DNA from: JAFMPW01 sp040830565
GTDB lineage: Bacteria; Bacteroidota; Bacteroidia; Flavobacteriales; Flavobacteriaceae
Direction: 5' to 3'
NCBI GenBank assembly: GCA_040830565.1
Contig: JBFOMC010000358.1
Span: 1 to 14,779, forward strand
Length of the DNA: 14,779 nucleotides
A model generated the notes under the pieces. It saw only the letters and a list, made by a program, of their open reading frames with translations, did not search any database and had not been told where the DNA came from. Positions 1-6,105 of this stretch are shown one piece after another. Positions within the stretch are counted from its first letter, which is position 1. Each line of letters begins with the position of its first letter. The translations under genes and the position numbers were made by a program.

Positions 1-179
1 ATGAATTCTTTGTGGTTGATCTGAAACTACCACAAGACCAAATAGACGCTTTTTTGCTCTATTGCGATACCAAAATACCGCCACAATCTTTACTTAGGAA
101 GGACAATGAATTTCAATTGATCGATTTTCTGGTTACCCAGAGTAAATCGTATCTAAAGGAATTAGATGCCAAAAAATAA
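1..179 (+). CDS. C-terminal end of a secreted-protein paralogue (partial)
   Basis: The reading frame that begins at base 3 is open from the window edge to a TAA at 177-179 and gives about 58 residues. The gene's start lies outside the window. The tail aligns without gaps to the last 51 or so residues of the next gene: LKLPQDQIDAF here matches LKIPKERIDDF there, and the shared Cys, the Phe-x-x-x-Asp-Phe-Leu pattern and a late Ser and Tyr are in register, about 15 identities. It is therefore probably the same kind of protein, a carboxypeptidase-like regulatory domain protein of unknown function. Its stop codon overlaps the next start by 14 bp, so the two are probably co-transcribed and translationally coupled. 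The N-terminal domain is inferred only from the paralogue. Confidence 0.8.
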   Translation, partial: EFFVVDLKLPQDQIDAFLLYCDTKIPPQSLLRKDNEFQLIDFLVTQSKSYLKELDAKK

Positions 180-966
180 AACAGCTTTTTTTCTTTTTGT
201 TTTTATCTGCTCTGCCTCTTTGGCACAAACCTCCTTTACGAAAACCTTGGAAGGGCAGGTGAAGAGTAAAGAAAAAGGTATTGCAGACGTACATGTGATG
301 AATACCTCGGCAAATAAGGCCACTATCAGCAATGAGGAAGGGAATTTTTCCATACGCGTGACTTTAGGAGATACCCTGCTTTTTTCAGCCGTGCAGTTTA
401 AACGAAAAACGCTGGTGGTAAACACCGCTGTATTCGAAAGTAAGTTTGTTCTTGTGAGCCTGGAAGAGTTTGTGAACGAATTAGACGAGGTGGTGGTAAG
501 GCCCTATAACCTTTCGGGAGATCTGTCTAAAGATATGCAGGACCTTCAGATAGGGCGGGTGGTATCCGCAACATCTCTTGGCCTCCCCAACGCGCACGTA
601 AAACCCATGATGCAAAGTGAAAGACAATTACGGACCGCGGCAGGCCCAAAATTTCACCCTTTAATGCTCCTGAGTCCGCCCGTAGATCCCATTATCAACG
701 CGATAACAGGCCGGACCAAAATGTTAAAAAAACGTGTAGCCAGAGATAAGAAAGATCGGCAACTGAGAGGAGTACGCAACAGTATTGCAGACAGCTTATT
801 TATTACACAACTCAAAATTCCGAAAGAAAGAATAGATGATTTTATGTACTTCTGTGAGGTCGATGAGCAGTTTGAAACCCTGGTCTCTGCTAACGACAAA
901 TTTGCAATATGGGACTTCCTTCTAAGGAAAAGCAGCGCCTATAGAAAAAACAATAAGCTGGAGTGA
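166..966 (+). CDS. Secreted carboxypeptidase-like regulatory domain protein
   Basis: This is a 266-residue protein with a Sec signal peptide: Lys-rich start, hydrophobic residues 7-20, probable cleavage after SLA-Q near 20-21. Residues about 27-110 read as the CarboxypepD_reg-like beta-sandwich common in Bacteroidota, with LEGQVKSKEKGIADVHV, then SNEEGNFSI, then DTLLFS and a Val/Leu-rich strand. The rest (about 111-266) is basic and helical, of unknown role; its last 51 residues match the tail of the upstream gene. The domain fold is recognised from family knowledge, and no enzymatic residues are evident. It is probably periplasmic or on the inner face of the outer membrane. The ATG at 166 is supported by AAAGGA at 155-160. 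The gene overlaps its upstream paralogue, and its stop lies about 50 bp before the next gene. Confidence 0.85.
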   Translation: MPKNKTAFFLFVFICSASLAQTSFTKTLEGQVKSKEKGIADVHVMNTSANKATISNEEGNFSIRVTLGDTLLFSAVQFKRKTLVVNTAVFESKFVLVSLEEFVNELDEVVVRPYNLSGDLSKDMQDLQIGRVVSATSLGLPNAHVKPMMQSERQLRTAAGPKFHPLMLLSPPVDPIINAITGRTKMLKKRVARDKKDRQLRGVRNSIADSLFITQLKIPKERIDDFMYFCEVDEQFETLVSANDKFAIWDFLLRKSSAYRKNNKLE

Positions 967-989
967 GTAGCTTTGGCACAGCATTTGTT

Positions 990-997
990 TATTTTTG
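990..997 (+). promoter_or_regulatory. -7 promoter element for the DUF6702-like gene
   Basis: TATTTTTG is an exact match to the Bacteroidota sigma-ABfrA -7 consensus TAnnTTTG and ends 19 nt before the ATG at 1017. No correctly spaced -33 TTG is visible: the TTG at 973-975 is only 14 nt away. The element supports the 1017 start, because a start at 963 would place the promoter inside the gene. Confidence 0.6.
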
Positions 998-1016
998 CAT
1001 AGCGAAAAAACAAACT

Positions 1017-1520
1017 ATGAATACTTTAAAGAAAAGCTTATTTTTTCTGGTACTCCCTCTGCTTGCCTTCACGGCGCATAAGTTCTATGTTAGTGTTACC
1101 AATATCAACTATTCTGAAAAGGATGATGCCTTGCAGATGACTACACGCATCTTTATTGATGACTTTGAAAAGGTTCTCCAGGAGCGTTATGATTTTAAGG
1201 CCAGTCTTGCTACGGAAGAGGAATCCGAGCTTGCCGACGCCTATATTGAAAAATACCTGAATACCAAGTTTGTGATCAAGGTAAATGGTGAAAACAAGCG
1301 CTATACTTTTTTAGGCAAAAAGTACGATGCCGACGTTATGATCTGCTATCTTGAGCTTAATAAAATTGACTTTCCAAAACTGAATTCCATAGAAGTTCAA
1401 AATGAAATACTTACCGACCTCTTTGAAGAACAACAAAACGTAGTCCACTTTAAGCTCAAAGACAAGAAAAAGAGCTTTGTGCTGGTAAAAGAGAATAATA
1501 AAGGAATGTTAAACTTATAA
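1017..1520 (+). CDS. Small secreted protein, DUF6702-like
   Basis: This 167-residue protein starts with a signal peptide (MNTLKKSLFFLVLPLLAFTA, probable cleavage near residue 20) followed by HKFYVSVTNINYSEKDDALQ. A His-Lys-Phe-Tyr-x-Ser start after the signal, then a Met-Thr-x-Arg-Ile-Phe-x-Asp-Asp strand, is what I associate with DUF6702, a Bacteroidota family of unknown function that often sits beside M1 peptidases. Here the M1 peptidase gene follows 61 bp downstream. The mature part alternates short beta strands with an acidic helix. The open frame extends upstream to 963, overlapping the previous gene, but the consensus promoter at 990-997 and the signal peptide fix the start at 1017. No catalytic motif is seen; a periplasmic accessory role is a guess. 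Confidence 0.75.
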   Translation: MNTLKKSLFFLVLPLLAFTAHKFYVSVTNINYSEKDDALQMTTRIFIDDFEKVLQERYDFKASLATEEESELADAYIEKYLNTKFVIKVNGENKRYTFLGKKYDADVMICYLELNKIDFPKLNSIEVQNEILTDLFEEQQNVVHFKLKDKKKSFVLVKENNKGMLNL

Positions 1521-1581
1521 CAATTCTTAACAAATCGTATAAAAAACTTTAATTTCCCGCGATTTAAAACTCAGACAAAAA

Positions 1582-3891
1582 ATGAATAAAATTAAGTATT
1601 GCTTTGCTTCATTTTTATTCTTGTTTGCGACCGCCCTGGTTGCTCAGGAAGAAGCAGAAAAGGAGCGCGCCCCAGGCCACTACAATCAAAGTAAATTTAA
1701 ACAATTGTACGAGGAGTTTTCTACTCCTAACACTTACAGATCGGCTTCCGGAGCCCCAGGTCCGGACTATTATCAGCAACAAGCAGATTACAAAATGAAT
1801 ATAGAGCTTGATGATAAAAACGCCAAGATCTATGGTGAAGAGACCATTACATACCACAACAATTCTCCGGATGACCTGGAATTCTTATGGGTACAGTTAG
1901 ACCAGAACGTAAGAGCAAAAGATTCAAAGTCACCCTTGAGGAATGGGGGAGGAGTACCCTTGGCCTACAGAACCGGGCAATTTGCAGGACAGCATCTTTC
2001 CGAACCTTTTGACGGAGGCTTTAATATAGACTTTGTGAAGGATGCCAGCGGCAAACCATTGTCCTATACCATTAATCAGACCATGATGCGGATAAACATT
2101 CCTACCCCTTTAAAAAGTGGAGATCAAATTTCGTTCTCGATAAAGTGGTGGTACAATGTTCCAGACCATACTGTAAACAGAGCCCGATCTGGATTCGAGT
2201 ATTTTGCTAAGGATGGAAACAGGGCATACGTAATTGCCCAGTTTTTCCCAAGAATGGCAGTGTATAGTGATGTTGAAGGATGGCAAAACCATCAGTTCTG
2301 GGGGAGTGGAGAATTTGCACTTCCTTTTGGGAACTACGACGTAAGCATTACGGTTCCTGCAGATCATGTTTTAGATGCTACTGGGGTTTTACTTAACCGG
2401 AAAGAGGTTTTTTCTAAAGAGATGATGAAGCGGTATGAACAAGCCAAAAAGTCGTATGACAAGCCGGTACTTATCGTTACTCAGGAGGAGGCCGAAGCTG
2501 CTGAACAGGGATTTTCCGAGAAAAAGAAGACCTGGAAATTCAGGGCAGAGAATGTGAGAGATTACGGTTTTGCTACTTCCAGAAAATTCATTTGGGATAT
2601 GCAGGCAGTAAAAATTGGGAACAAGGATGTCATGGCGGTTTCCATGTACCCAAAAGAGGGTAACCCGCTTTGGGAAGAACTATCTACCAAGGCCGTAGCC
2701 CAGACACTTAAGTCCTATTCGGAGCACACCTTTGATTATCCTTACCATAAGGCGATCTCTGTACATGCAAAGAACCAGGGGATGGAGTACCCCATGATCT
2801 GTTGGAACTACGGAAGACCTAATGAAGATGGCACCTATTCTGATAGGGTTAAATATGGAATGATCAGTGTTATCATTCATGAAGTAGGCCATAATTTCTT
2901 CCCGATGATCGTGAATTCAGATGAGCGTCAATGGGGTTGGATGGATGAAGGATTAGACACCTTTATGCAATATATCACAGAACAGGAATTTGGGGAAGCA
3001 AACCCAAGTGTTATTGCTCCTAATGCAAAATACCCTTCAAGGAGGGGAGATCCTGCTAAGATTGTACCTTATATGAGTGGGGATCAATCTGCCATCTCAC
3101 CAATTATGTCTAACCCTGAAAATGTATACAAACTGGGGCCTAATGCATACGGGAAGCCAGCTACAGCTTTAAACATTTTGAGAGAGACTGTAATGGGGAA
3201 AGAGTTGTTTGATCATGCCTTTAAGACATATGCGCATCGCTGGAAGTTTAAACATCCCACTCCTGAGGACTTCTTCCGCACCATGGAGGACGCATCTGCC
3301 GTAGATCTTGACTGGTATTGGAGAGGGTGGTTCTACACCACAGATTACGTGGATATTGGAGTGAAAGGGGTGAAGAAATATTATGTATCCAATAAGCCTA
3401 CCAAGAAAATGCAGGAGTATATGGATGCAAGGAATATTACTGAAGCAGACCTTCCGCCCCTTGTATATCTTGCGGAGGAAGACAGTGAAGATTTTGATCC
3501 GGAGCTCAAAGGAAAAGCGCCTTCAGAAACTTCTCAGAACCTCAAGGAATACATGATGGATAATATGACTGCGGAGGAAATAGCAGCAGTCAAAGAGCCA
3601 AAATACTTTTACGAAGTTACTTTTGATAAGCCAGGAGGGATCCCTATGCCATTAATTGTGGAGTATACTTATGCAGACGGTTCCAAGGAGAATGTTACCT
3701 ATCCACCTGAGATTTGGAGAAAGAACGATGATGAAGTACGAAGGGTAATTTCTTCTCAAAAAGAGCTTGTAGGTATCGTTGTAGATCCTAAGGCTCAAAC
3801 CGCCGATATAGATATGACGAACAATGCTTGGCCAAAAAAGGAAGAAAAGTCCGATTTTGACAAGTTCAAAGAGAATATAAAGGGTAAGTAA
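1582..3891 (+). CDS. Secreted M1 family zinc metallopeptidase
   Basis: This is a 769-residue gluzincin aminopeptidase (M1, aminopeptidase N-like) that removes N-terminal residues from peptides. The signal peptide is residues 1-21, ending in LVAQ. The M1 N-terminal beta-domain covers about 50-290. The catalytic domain holds Q399-G-M-E-Y (the GxMEN-equivalent exopeptidase motif), zinc motif H433-E-V-G-H437 and third ligand E456 in WMDEGL, with the canonical 18 residues between H437 and E456. Y523, in NAYGKPATALNIL, is the likely transition-state tyrosine. The C-terminal 150 residues are acidic and lysine-rich with a small beta region. There is no type IX sorting domain and no lipobox, so it is probably soluble and periplasmic. 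The gene ends in a strong terminator (3911-3947). Substrate specificity cannot be read from the sequence; amino-acid scavenging from peptides is likely. Confidence 0.93.
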   Translation: MNKIKYCFASFLFLFATALVAQEEAEKERAPGHYNQSKFKQLYEEFSTPNTYRSASGAPGPDYYQQQADYKMNIELDDKNAKIYGEETITYHNNSPDDLEFLWVQLDQNVRAKDSKSPLRNGGGVPLAYRTGQFAGQHLSEPFDGGFNIDFVKDASGKPLSYTINQTMMRINIPTPLKSGDQISFSIKWWYNVPDHTVNRARSGFEYFAKDGNRAYVIAQFFPRMAVYSDVEGWQNHQFWGSGEFALPFGNYDVSITVPADHVLDATGVLLNRKEVFSKEMMKRYEQAKKSYDKPVLIVTQEEAEAAEQGFSEKKKTWKFRAENVRDYGFATSRKFIWDMQAVKIGNKDVMAVSMYPKEGNPLWEELSTKAVAQTLKSYSEHTFDYPYHKAISVHAKNQGMEYPMICWNYGRPNEDGTYSDRVKYGMISVIIHEVGHNFFPMIVNSDERQWGWMDEGLDTFMQYITEQEFGEANPSVIAPNAKYPSRRGDPAKIVPYMSGDQSAISPIMSNPENVYKLGPNAYGKPATALNILRETVMGKELFDHAFKTYAHRWKFKHPTPEDFFRTMEDASAVDLDWYWRGWFYTTDYVDIGVKGVKKYYVSNKPTKKMQEYMDARNITEADLPPLVYLAEEDSEDFDPELKGKAPSETSQNLKEYMMDNMTAEEIAAVKEPKYFYEVTFDKPGGIPMPLIVEYTYADGSKENVTYPPEIWRKNDDEVRRVISSQKELVGIVVDPKAQTADIDMTNNAWPKKEEKSDFDKFKENIKGK

Positions 3892-3910
3892 TTTAACGGC
3901 CCGGAATAGA

Positions 3911-3953
3911 AGAGACCTGTCGGATTTCAAAATGACGACAGGTCTCTTTATTT
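3911..3953 (+). terminator. Rho-independent terminator after the M1 peptidase
   Basis: A perfect 12-bp stem (AGAGACCTGTCG at 3911-3922 with CGACAGGTCTCT at 3936-3947) encloses a 13-nt loop and is followed by TTATTT. It lies 20 bp past the peptidase stop and ends only about 11 bp before the tatA -7 element. Confidence 0.88.
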
Positions 3954-3963
3954 GCAAACTTCC

Positions 3964-3971
3964 TATATTTG
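3964..3971 (+). promoter_or_regulatory. -7 promoter element for tatA, possibly leaderless
   Basis: TATATTTG matches TAnnTTTG exactly and ends 4 nt before the ATG at 3976. Since transcription usually starts 4-6 nt after this element, the mRNA would begin at or next to the start codon. The -33 region falls within the tail of the upstream terminator, and no well-spaced TTG is visible. Confidence 0.6.
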
Positions 3972-3975
3972 TGAT

Positions 3976-4317
3976 ATGCATGCTACTATAGTTCTATTTA
4001 TTAGCGGGGCAGAGATCTTTTTTATCATGTTCATTGTGGTAATGGTCTTTGGTGCCGACAAAATTCCCGGTATTGCTAAGGGATTAGGGAAGGGAATGCG
4101 GCAGTTAAAAGATGCAACCGAGGATATCAAGCAGGAGATCCAGAGGAGTGCGGAGAAACAGGGAATAGATACAAGTATTGCAGACGATATTAGAAAAGAT
4201 ATCGACGAAGTTAAAAAGAATGTTACAGATGTCACCGGAAACATGGACCTGAAAAAAGGTCTGGATGATGTAACCAAGGATGTCACTGACATTACAGGTA
4301 CCATCAAAAGGAAATAA
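3976..4317 (+). CDS. tatA: Twin-arginine translocase subunit TatA/TatE family
   Basis: This 113-residue protein has the TatA layout: a short N-terminal membrane helix (about residues 4-24, ISGAEIFFIMFIVVMV), the F25-G26 hinge, then the amphipathic helix with KIPGIAKGLGKGMRQLKDA (29-47). TatA oligomers form the pore through which TatBC-bound folded twin-arginine substrates cross the inner membrane. The polar tail is longer than in classic TatA and holds a near-duplicate: residues 77-91 (DEVKKNVTDVTGNMD) and 97-111 (DDVTKDVTDITGTIK), a 20-residue period. The frame is open back to a TTG at 3952, but the promoter lies within that extension, so 3976 is the better start. There is no Shine-Dalgarno sequence. 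tatC is not in the window. The PAP2 gene follows 8 bp downstream, so the two probably share a transcript. Confidence 0.9.
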   Translation: MHATIVLFISGAEIFFIMFIVVMVFGADKIPGIAKGLGKGMRQLKDATEDIKQEIQRSAEKQGIDTSIADDIRKDIDEVKKNVTDVTGNMDLKKGLDDVTKDVTDITGTIKRK

Positions 4318-4325
4318 CTTCTGGC

Positions 4326-4901
4326 ATGCTAGAGCAATTATTGGAGTGGGACAAGGAAACCCTAATTTATCTCAACGGCCTGGGAGTTGAAAAGTATGAT
4401 GCTTTTTGGTCAACTGTGACCAACATTTCTACCTGGATTCCCCTCTTTATGCTATTCTTCATTTTACTTTACCGGAAATACCCAAAAAAGGAGGCAGTTG
4501 CTAGGATATTGACAAGCTTGGCCGTCCTGGGCATTGTTCTACTAACAATGCAGATCACCAAAGAATCTGTAGGGCGTTTAAGACCCAATAATGATCTTGA
4601 AATTAACAGTATTATTCGAGTAATTAGAAACCCAAGTAGTTTTAGTTTCTTTTCGGGTCATGCTTCCACCTCATTTGGACTTACGACCATAATTGTGCTT
4701 TTTCTTCGAAAAAAGATAAAGTGGATTTGGATCTTTTACCTCTGGCCTTTGCTATACGCTTTTAGCAGAATTTATTTAGGAGTGCATTATCCTTTAGATA
4801 TCATTGTTGGCGCCATGGTAGGCCTTACCTATGCCTTGCTTTTTTATAGACTGTATAAAAAAATTATAGCACCAAAGATAAAGTCAACCCATCCCGTATA
4901 G
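4326..4901 (+). CDS. PAP2 family membrane phosphatase
   Basis: This 191-residue integral membrane phosphatase carries all three PAP2 signature blocks. C1 is K79-x6-R86-P87 (KESVGRLRP), C2 is F-S110-G-H112 (SFFSGHAS) and C3 is S147-R-x5-H154-x3-D158 (SRIYLGVHYPLD). H112 and H154 are the expected nucleophile/acid pair, with D158 assisting. Hydrophobic segments lie near 37-50, 60-76, 115-127, 131-147 and 157-176. Relatives dephosphorylate phosphatidic acid, phosphatidylglycerophosphate or undecaprenyl diphosphate; the sequence does not decide between them, though recycling of an isoprenoid or lipid phosphate in the inner membrane is likely. The gene lies 8 bp after tatA. Its last 38 bp overlap the 3' end of the convergent methyltransferase gene. 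Confidence 0.9.
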   Translation: MLEQLLEWDKETLIYLNGLGVEKYDAFWSTVTNISTWIPLFMLFFILLYRKYPKKEAVARILTSLAVLGIVLLTMQITKESVGRLRPNNDLEINSIIRVIRNPSSFSFFSGHASTSFGLTTIIVLFLRKKIKWIWIFYLWPLLYAFSRIYLGVHYPLDIIVGAMVGLTYALLFYRLYKKIIAPKIKSTHPV

Positions 4902-5505
4902 GCAGGATCACGGTTTCTACCCTGGGATCTTCCTTAAGCATCTTATTGTACTCTAGGAGTGTTTTGGTAGCTATATCTTTTTTGTCCGGAGTTTCCACCA
5001 CTTTCCCTGACCATAACACATTATCTGAAAGAATAACACTCCCTTTCTTTACTTTTTGCATTACCAGTTCAAAATACCTTGGATACTCTCTTTTTTCTGC
5101 ATCTATAAAGACGAGATCAAACACTCTGTCCAGATTTGGAATTATTTCCAGAGCATTACCATGATGTTGTGTAATTTGAGCTCCCTTGGGGCTCTGATCA
5201 AAGTACTTACGCTGTATCTCTATTAATTCTTCGTTGATATCTATGGTATGAAGTTCTCCTCCTTCCTGAATACCCTCGGCCAGGCAAAGGGCTGAATACC
5301 CTGTATAAGTTCCTATTTCAAGGATGTATTTGGGTTTTATAAGTTTGGAGAGAAGACTGAGCACACGGCCCTGAAAATGCCCGGTGATCATCCTGGGTTG
5401 TATTACCTTAAGGTGCGTTTCCCGGGTAAGTTTTTGTAATATTTCAGGCTCCTCTTGGGAATGTGCTACGATGTATTGCTCAAGGGTTTCAGGAAGAAAG
5501 TGCAT
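4864..5505 (-). CDS. Class I SAM-dependent O-methyltransferase
   Basis: This 213-residue protein resembles the caffeoyl-CoA/catechol O-methyltransferase family (Methyltransf_3). SAM-binding motif I is L62-E-I-G-T-Y-T-G-Y70, the acidic ribose-binding residue is D89 in HTIDINEE, and the post-motif block FDLVFIDAEK contains D135. D161-N162 in LSDNVLWSGKV, together with D135, matches the divalent metal site of this family, so it probably methylates a hydroxyl on a small catechol-like or other aromatic substrate in the cytoplasm. The true substrate is unknown. Length is normal for the family. It has its own promoter (5519-5526), diverges from the GNAT gene and overlaps the PAP2 gene by 38 bp tail to tail. 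No terminator is seen between the convergent genes. Confidence 0.9.
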   Translation of the reverse strand: MHFLPETLEQYIVAHSQEEPEILQKLTRETHLKVIQPRMITGHFQGRVLSLLSKLIKPKYILEIGTYTGYSALCLAEGIQEGGELHTIDINEELIEIQRKYFDQSPKGAQITQHHGNALEIIPNLDRVFDLVFIDAEKREYPRYFELVMQKVKKGSVILSDNVLWSGKVVETPDKKDIATKTLLEYNKMLKEDPRVETVILPIRDGLTLSLVL

Positions 5506-5518
5506 AAATTCTTTTGTG

Positions 5519-5526
5519 CAAAAATA
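5519..5526 (-). promoter_or_regulatory. -7 promoter element for the O-methyltransferase
   Basis: Read on the minus strand this is TATTTTTG, an exact TAnnTTTG match whose G lies 13 nt before the ATG at 5505. It sits in the 66-bp divergent interval shared with the GNAT gene. Confidence 0.6.
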
Positions 5527-5539
5527 TGGATTAAAGTAC

Positions 5540-5547
5540 TACCTTAG
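5540..5547 (+). promoter_or_regulatory. Probable -7 element for the GNAT gene
   Basis: TACCTTAG matches TAnnTTTG at 7 of 8 positions and ends 24 nt before the ATG at 5572. A TTG at 5514-5516 lies 23 nt upstream, at the long end of the accepted -33/-7 spacing. That TTG almost touches the divergent -7 element at 5519-5526, so the two promoters would be interleaved. Confidence 0.35.
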
Positions 5548-5571
5548 AATAACAGTATTCGACTCTGAAAA

Positions 5572-6036
5572 ATGAAAGATATCATCGTAAGAATTGCCAC
5601 GCTCCAGGATCTACCTGTATTACTTGACTTTGAACAAGCTTTGATCAATGCCGAAAGGCCTTTTGATGTTACGATAAGACCAGATCCGGTAAGCTATTAT
5701 GATATTAAGGCTTACATACTGGATCCGGAAGTCGAGGTGGTAGTTGCAGTGCACGAAGATAGGGTGGTAAGCAGTGGTTATGCCCTCAAAAAAAAGGCTA
5801 GAAGTTATTTAGATCACAAGTTATATGCTTATTTGGGGTTTATGTATACAGTTCCCGAATATCGAGGGATGGGAATTAACCGCAAAATAGTCGAAAAGCT
5901 TATGGAATGGGCGGATAAAAATGATTTGAAGGAAGTACGGCTTACGGTTTATAACGAGAATTTGCCTGCAATCAGAGCGTATGAAAAGGCCGGATTTGAA
6001 TGTCATATCACGGAGATGCGTTTAAGAAATGATTAA
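5572..6036 (+). CDS. GNAT family N-acetyltransferase
   Basis: This 154-residue acetyl-CoA-dependent acyltransferase has the usual GNAT order. The N-terminal strand is IVRIATLQDLPVLLDFEQ. The central strand is LYAYLGFMYTVPEYRG, and the pyrophosphate-binding loop is R98-G-M-G-I-N (the last Gly/Ala of Q/RxxGxG/A is replaced by Asn). The C-terminal block NENLPAIRAYEKAGFE (128-143) contains the tyrosine that commonly acts as general acid. The fold assignment is firm, but the acceptor amine cannot be predicted. The gene stands alone: divergent from the methyltransferase, with kynU 69 bp downstream behind its own consensus promoter. A small inverted repeat (6039-6054) follows the stop codon but lacks a T-run. 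Confidence 0.9.
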   Translation: MKDIIVRIATLQDLPVLLDFEQALINAERPFDVTIRPDPVSYYDIKAYILDPEVEVVVAVHEDRVVSSGYALKKKARSYLDHKLYAYLGFMYTVPEYRGMGINRKIVEKLMEWADKNDLKEVRLTVYNENLPAIRAYEKAGFECHITEMRLRND

Positions 6037-6038
6037 TA

Positions 6039-6054
6039 TTTCAATGCCTTGAAA
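6039..6054. repeat. Short inverted repeat after the GNAT gene
   Basis: TTTCAA (6039-6044) and TTGAAA (6049-6054) flank a 4-nt loop just after the GNAT stop codon. No T-run follows, so it is a weak terminator at best. It could instead be an operator 30 bp before the kynU -7 element. Confidence 0.3.
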
Positions 6055-6083
6055 CCGACTACTTAAAATTGATTAGGTTATCG

Positions 6084-6091
6084 TATTTTTG
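6084..6091 (+). promoter_or_regulatory. -7 promoter element for kynU
   Basis: TATTTTTG is an exact TAnnTTTG match ending 14 nt before the kynU ATG at 6106. The short leader contains a small GAAG-AAA-CTTC inverted repeat (6091-6101). No well-spaced -33 TTG is visible. Confidence 0.6.
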
Positions 6092-6105
6092 AAGAAACTT
6101 CCGGA

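Noticed and set aside
963..1016. N-terminal extension of the DUF6702-like protein from an ATG at 963
   Set aside because: It would overlap the previous gene, put the promoter inside the coding region and bury the signal peptide 18 residues into the protein.
3952..3975. TTG start for TatA at 3952
   Set aside because: The consensus promoter at 3964-3971 lies within this extension, and TatA membrane helices normally start within a few residues of the N-terminus.
3963..4307. 114-aa minus-strand open frame
   Set aside because: It is a complement shadow of tatA. Its Ser/Phe/Ile-rich composition reflects reversed Lys/Asp codons.
5821..6006. 61-aa minus-strand open frame within the GNAT gene
   Set aside because: It lies opposite a well-supported acetyltransferase and has no motif, promoter or ribosome binding site.
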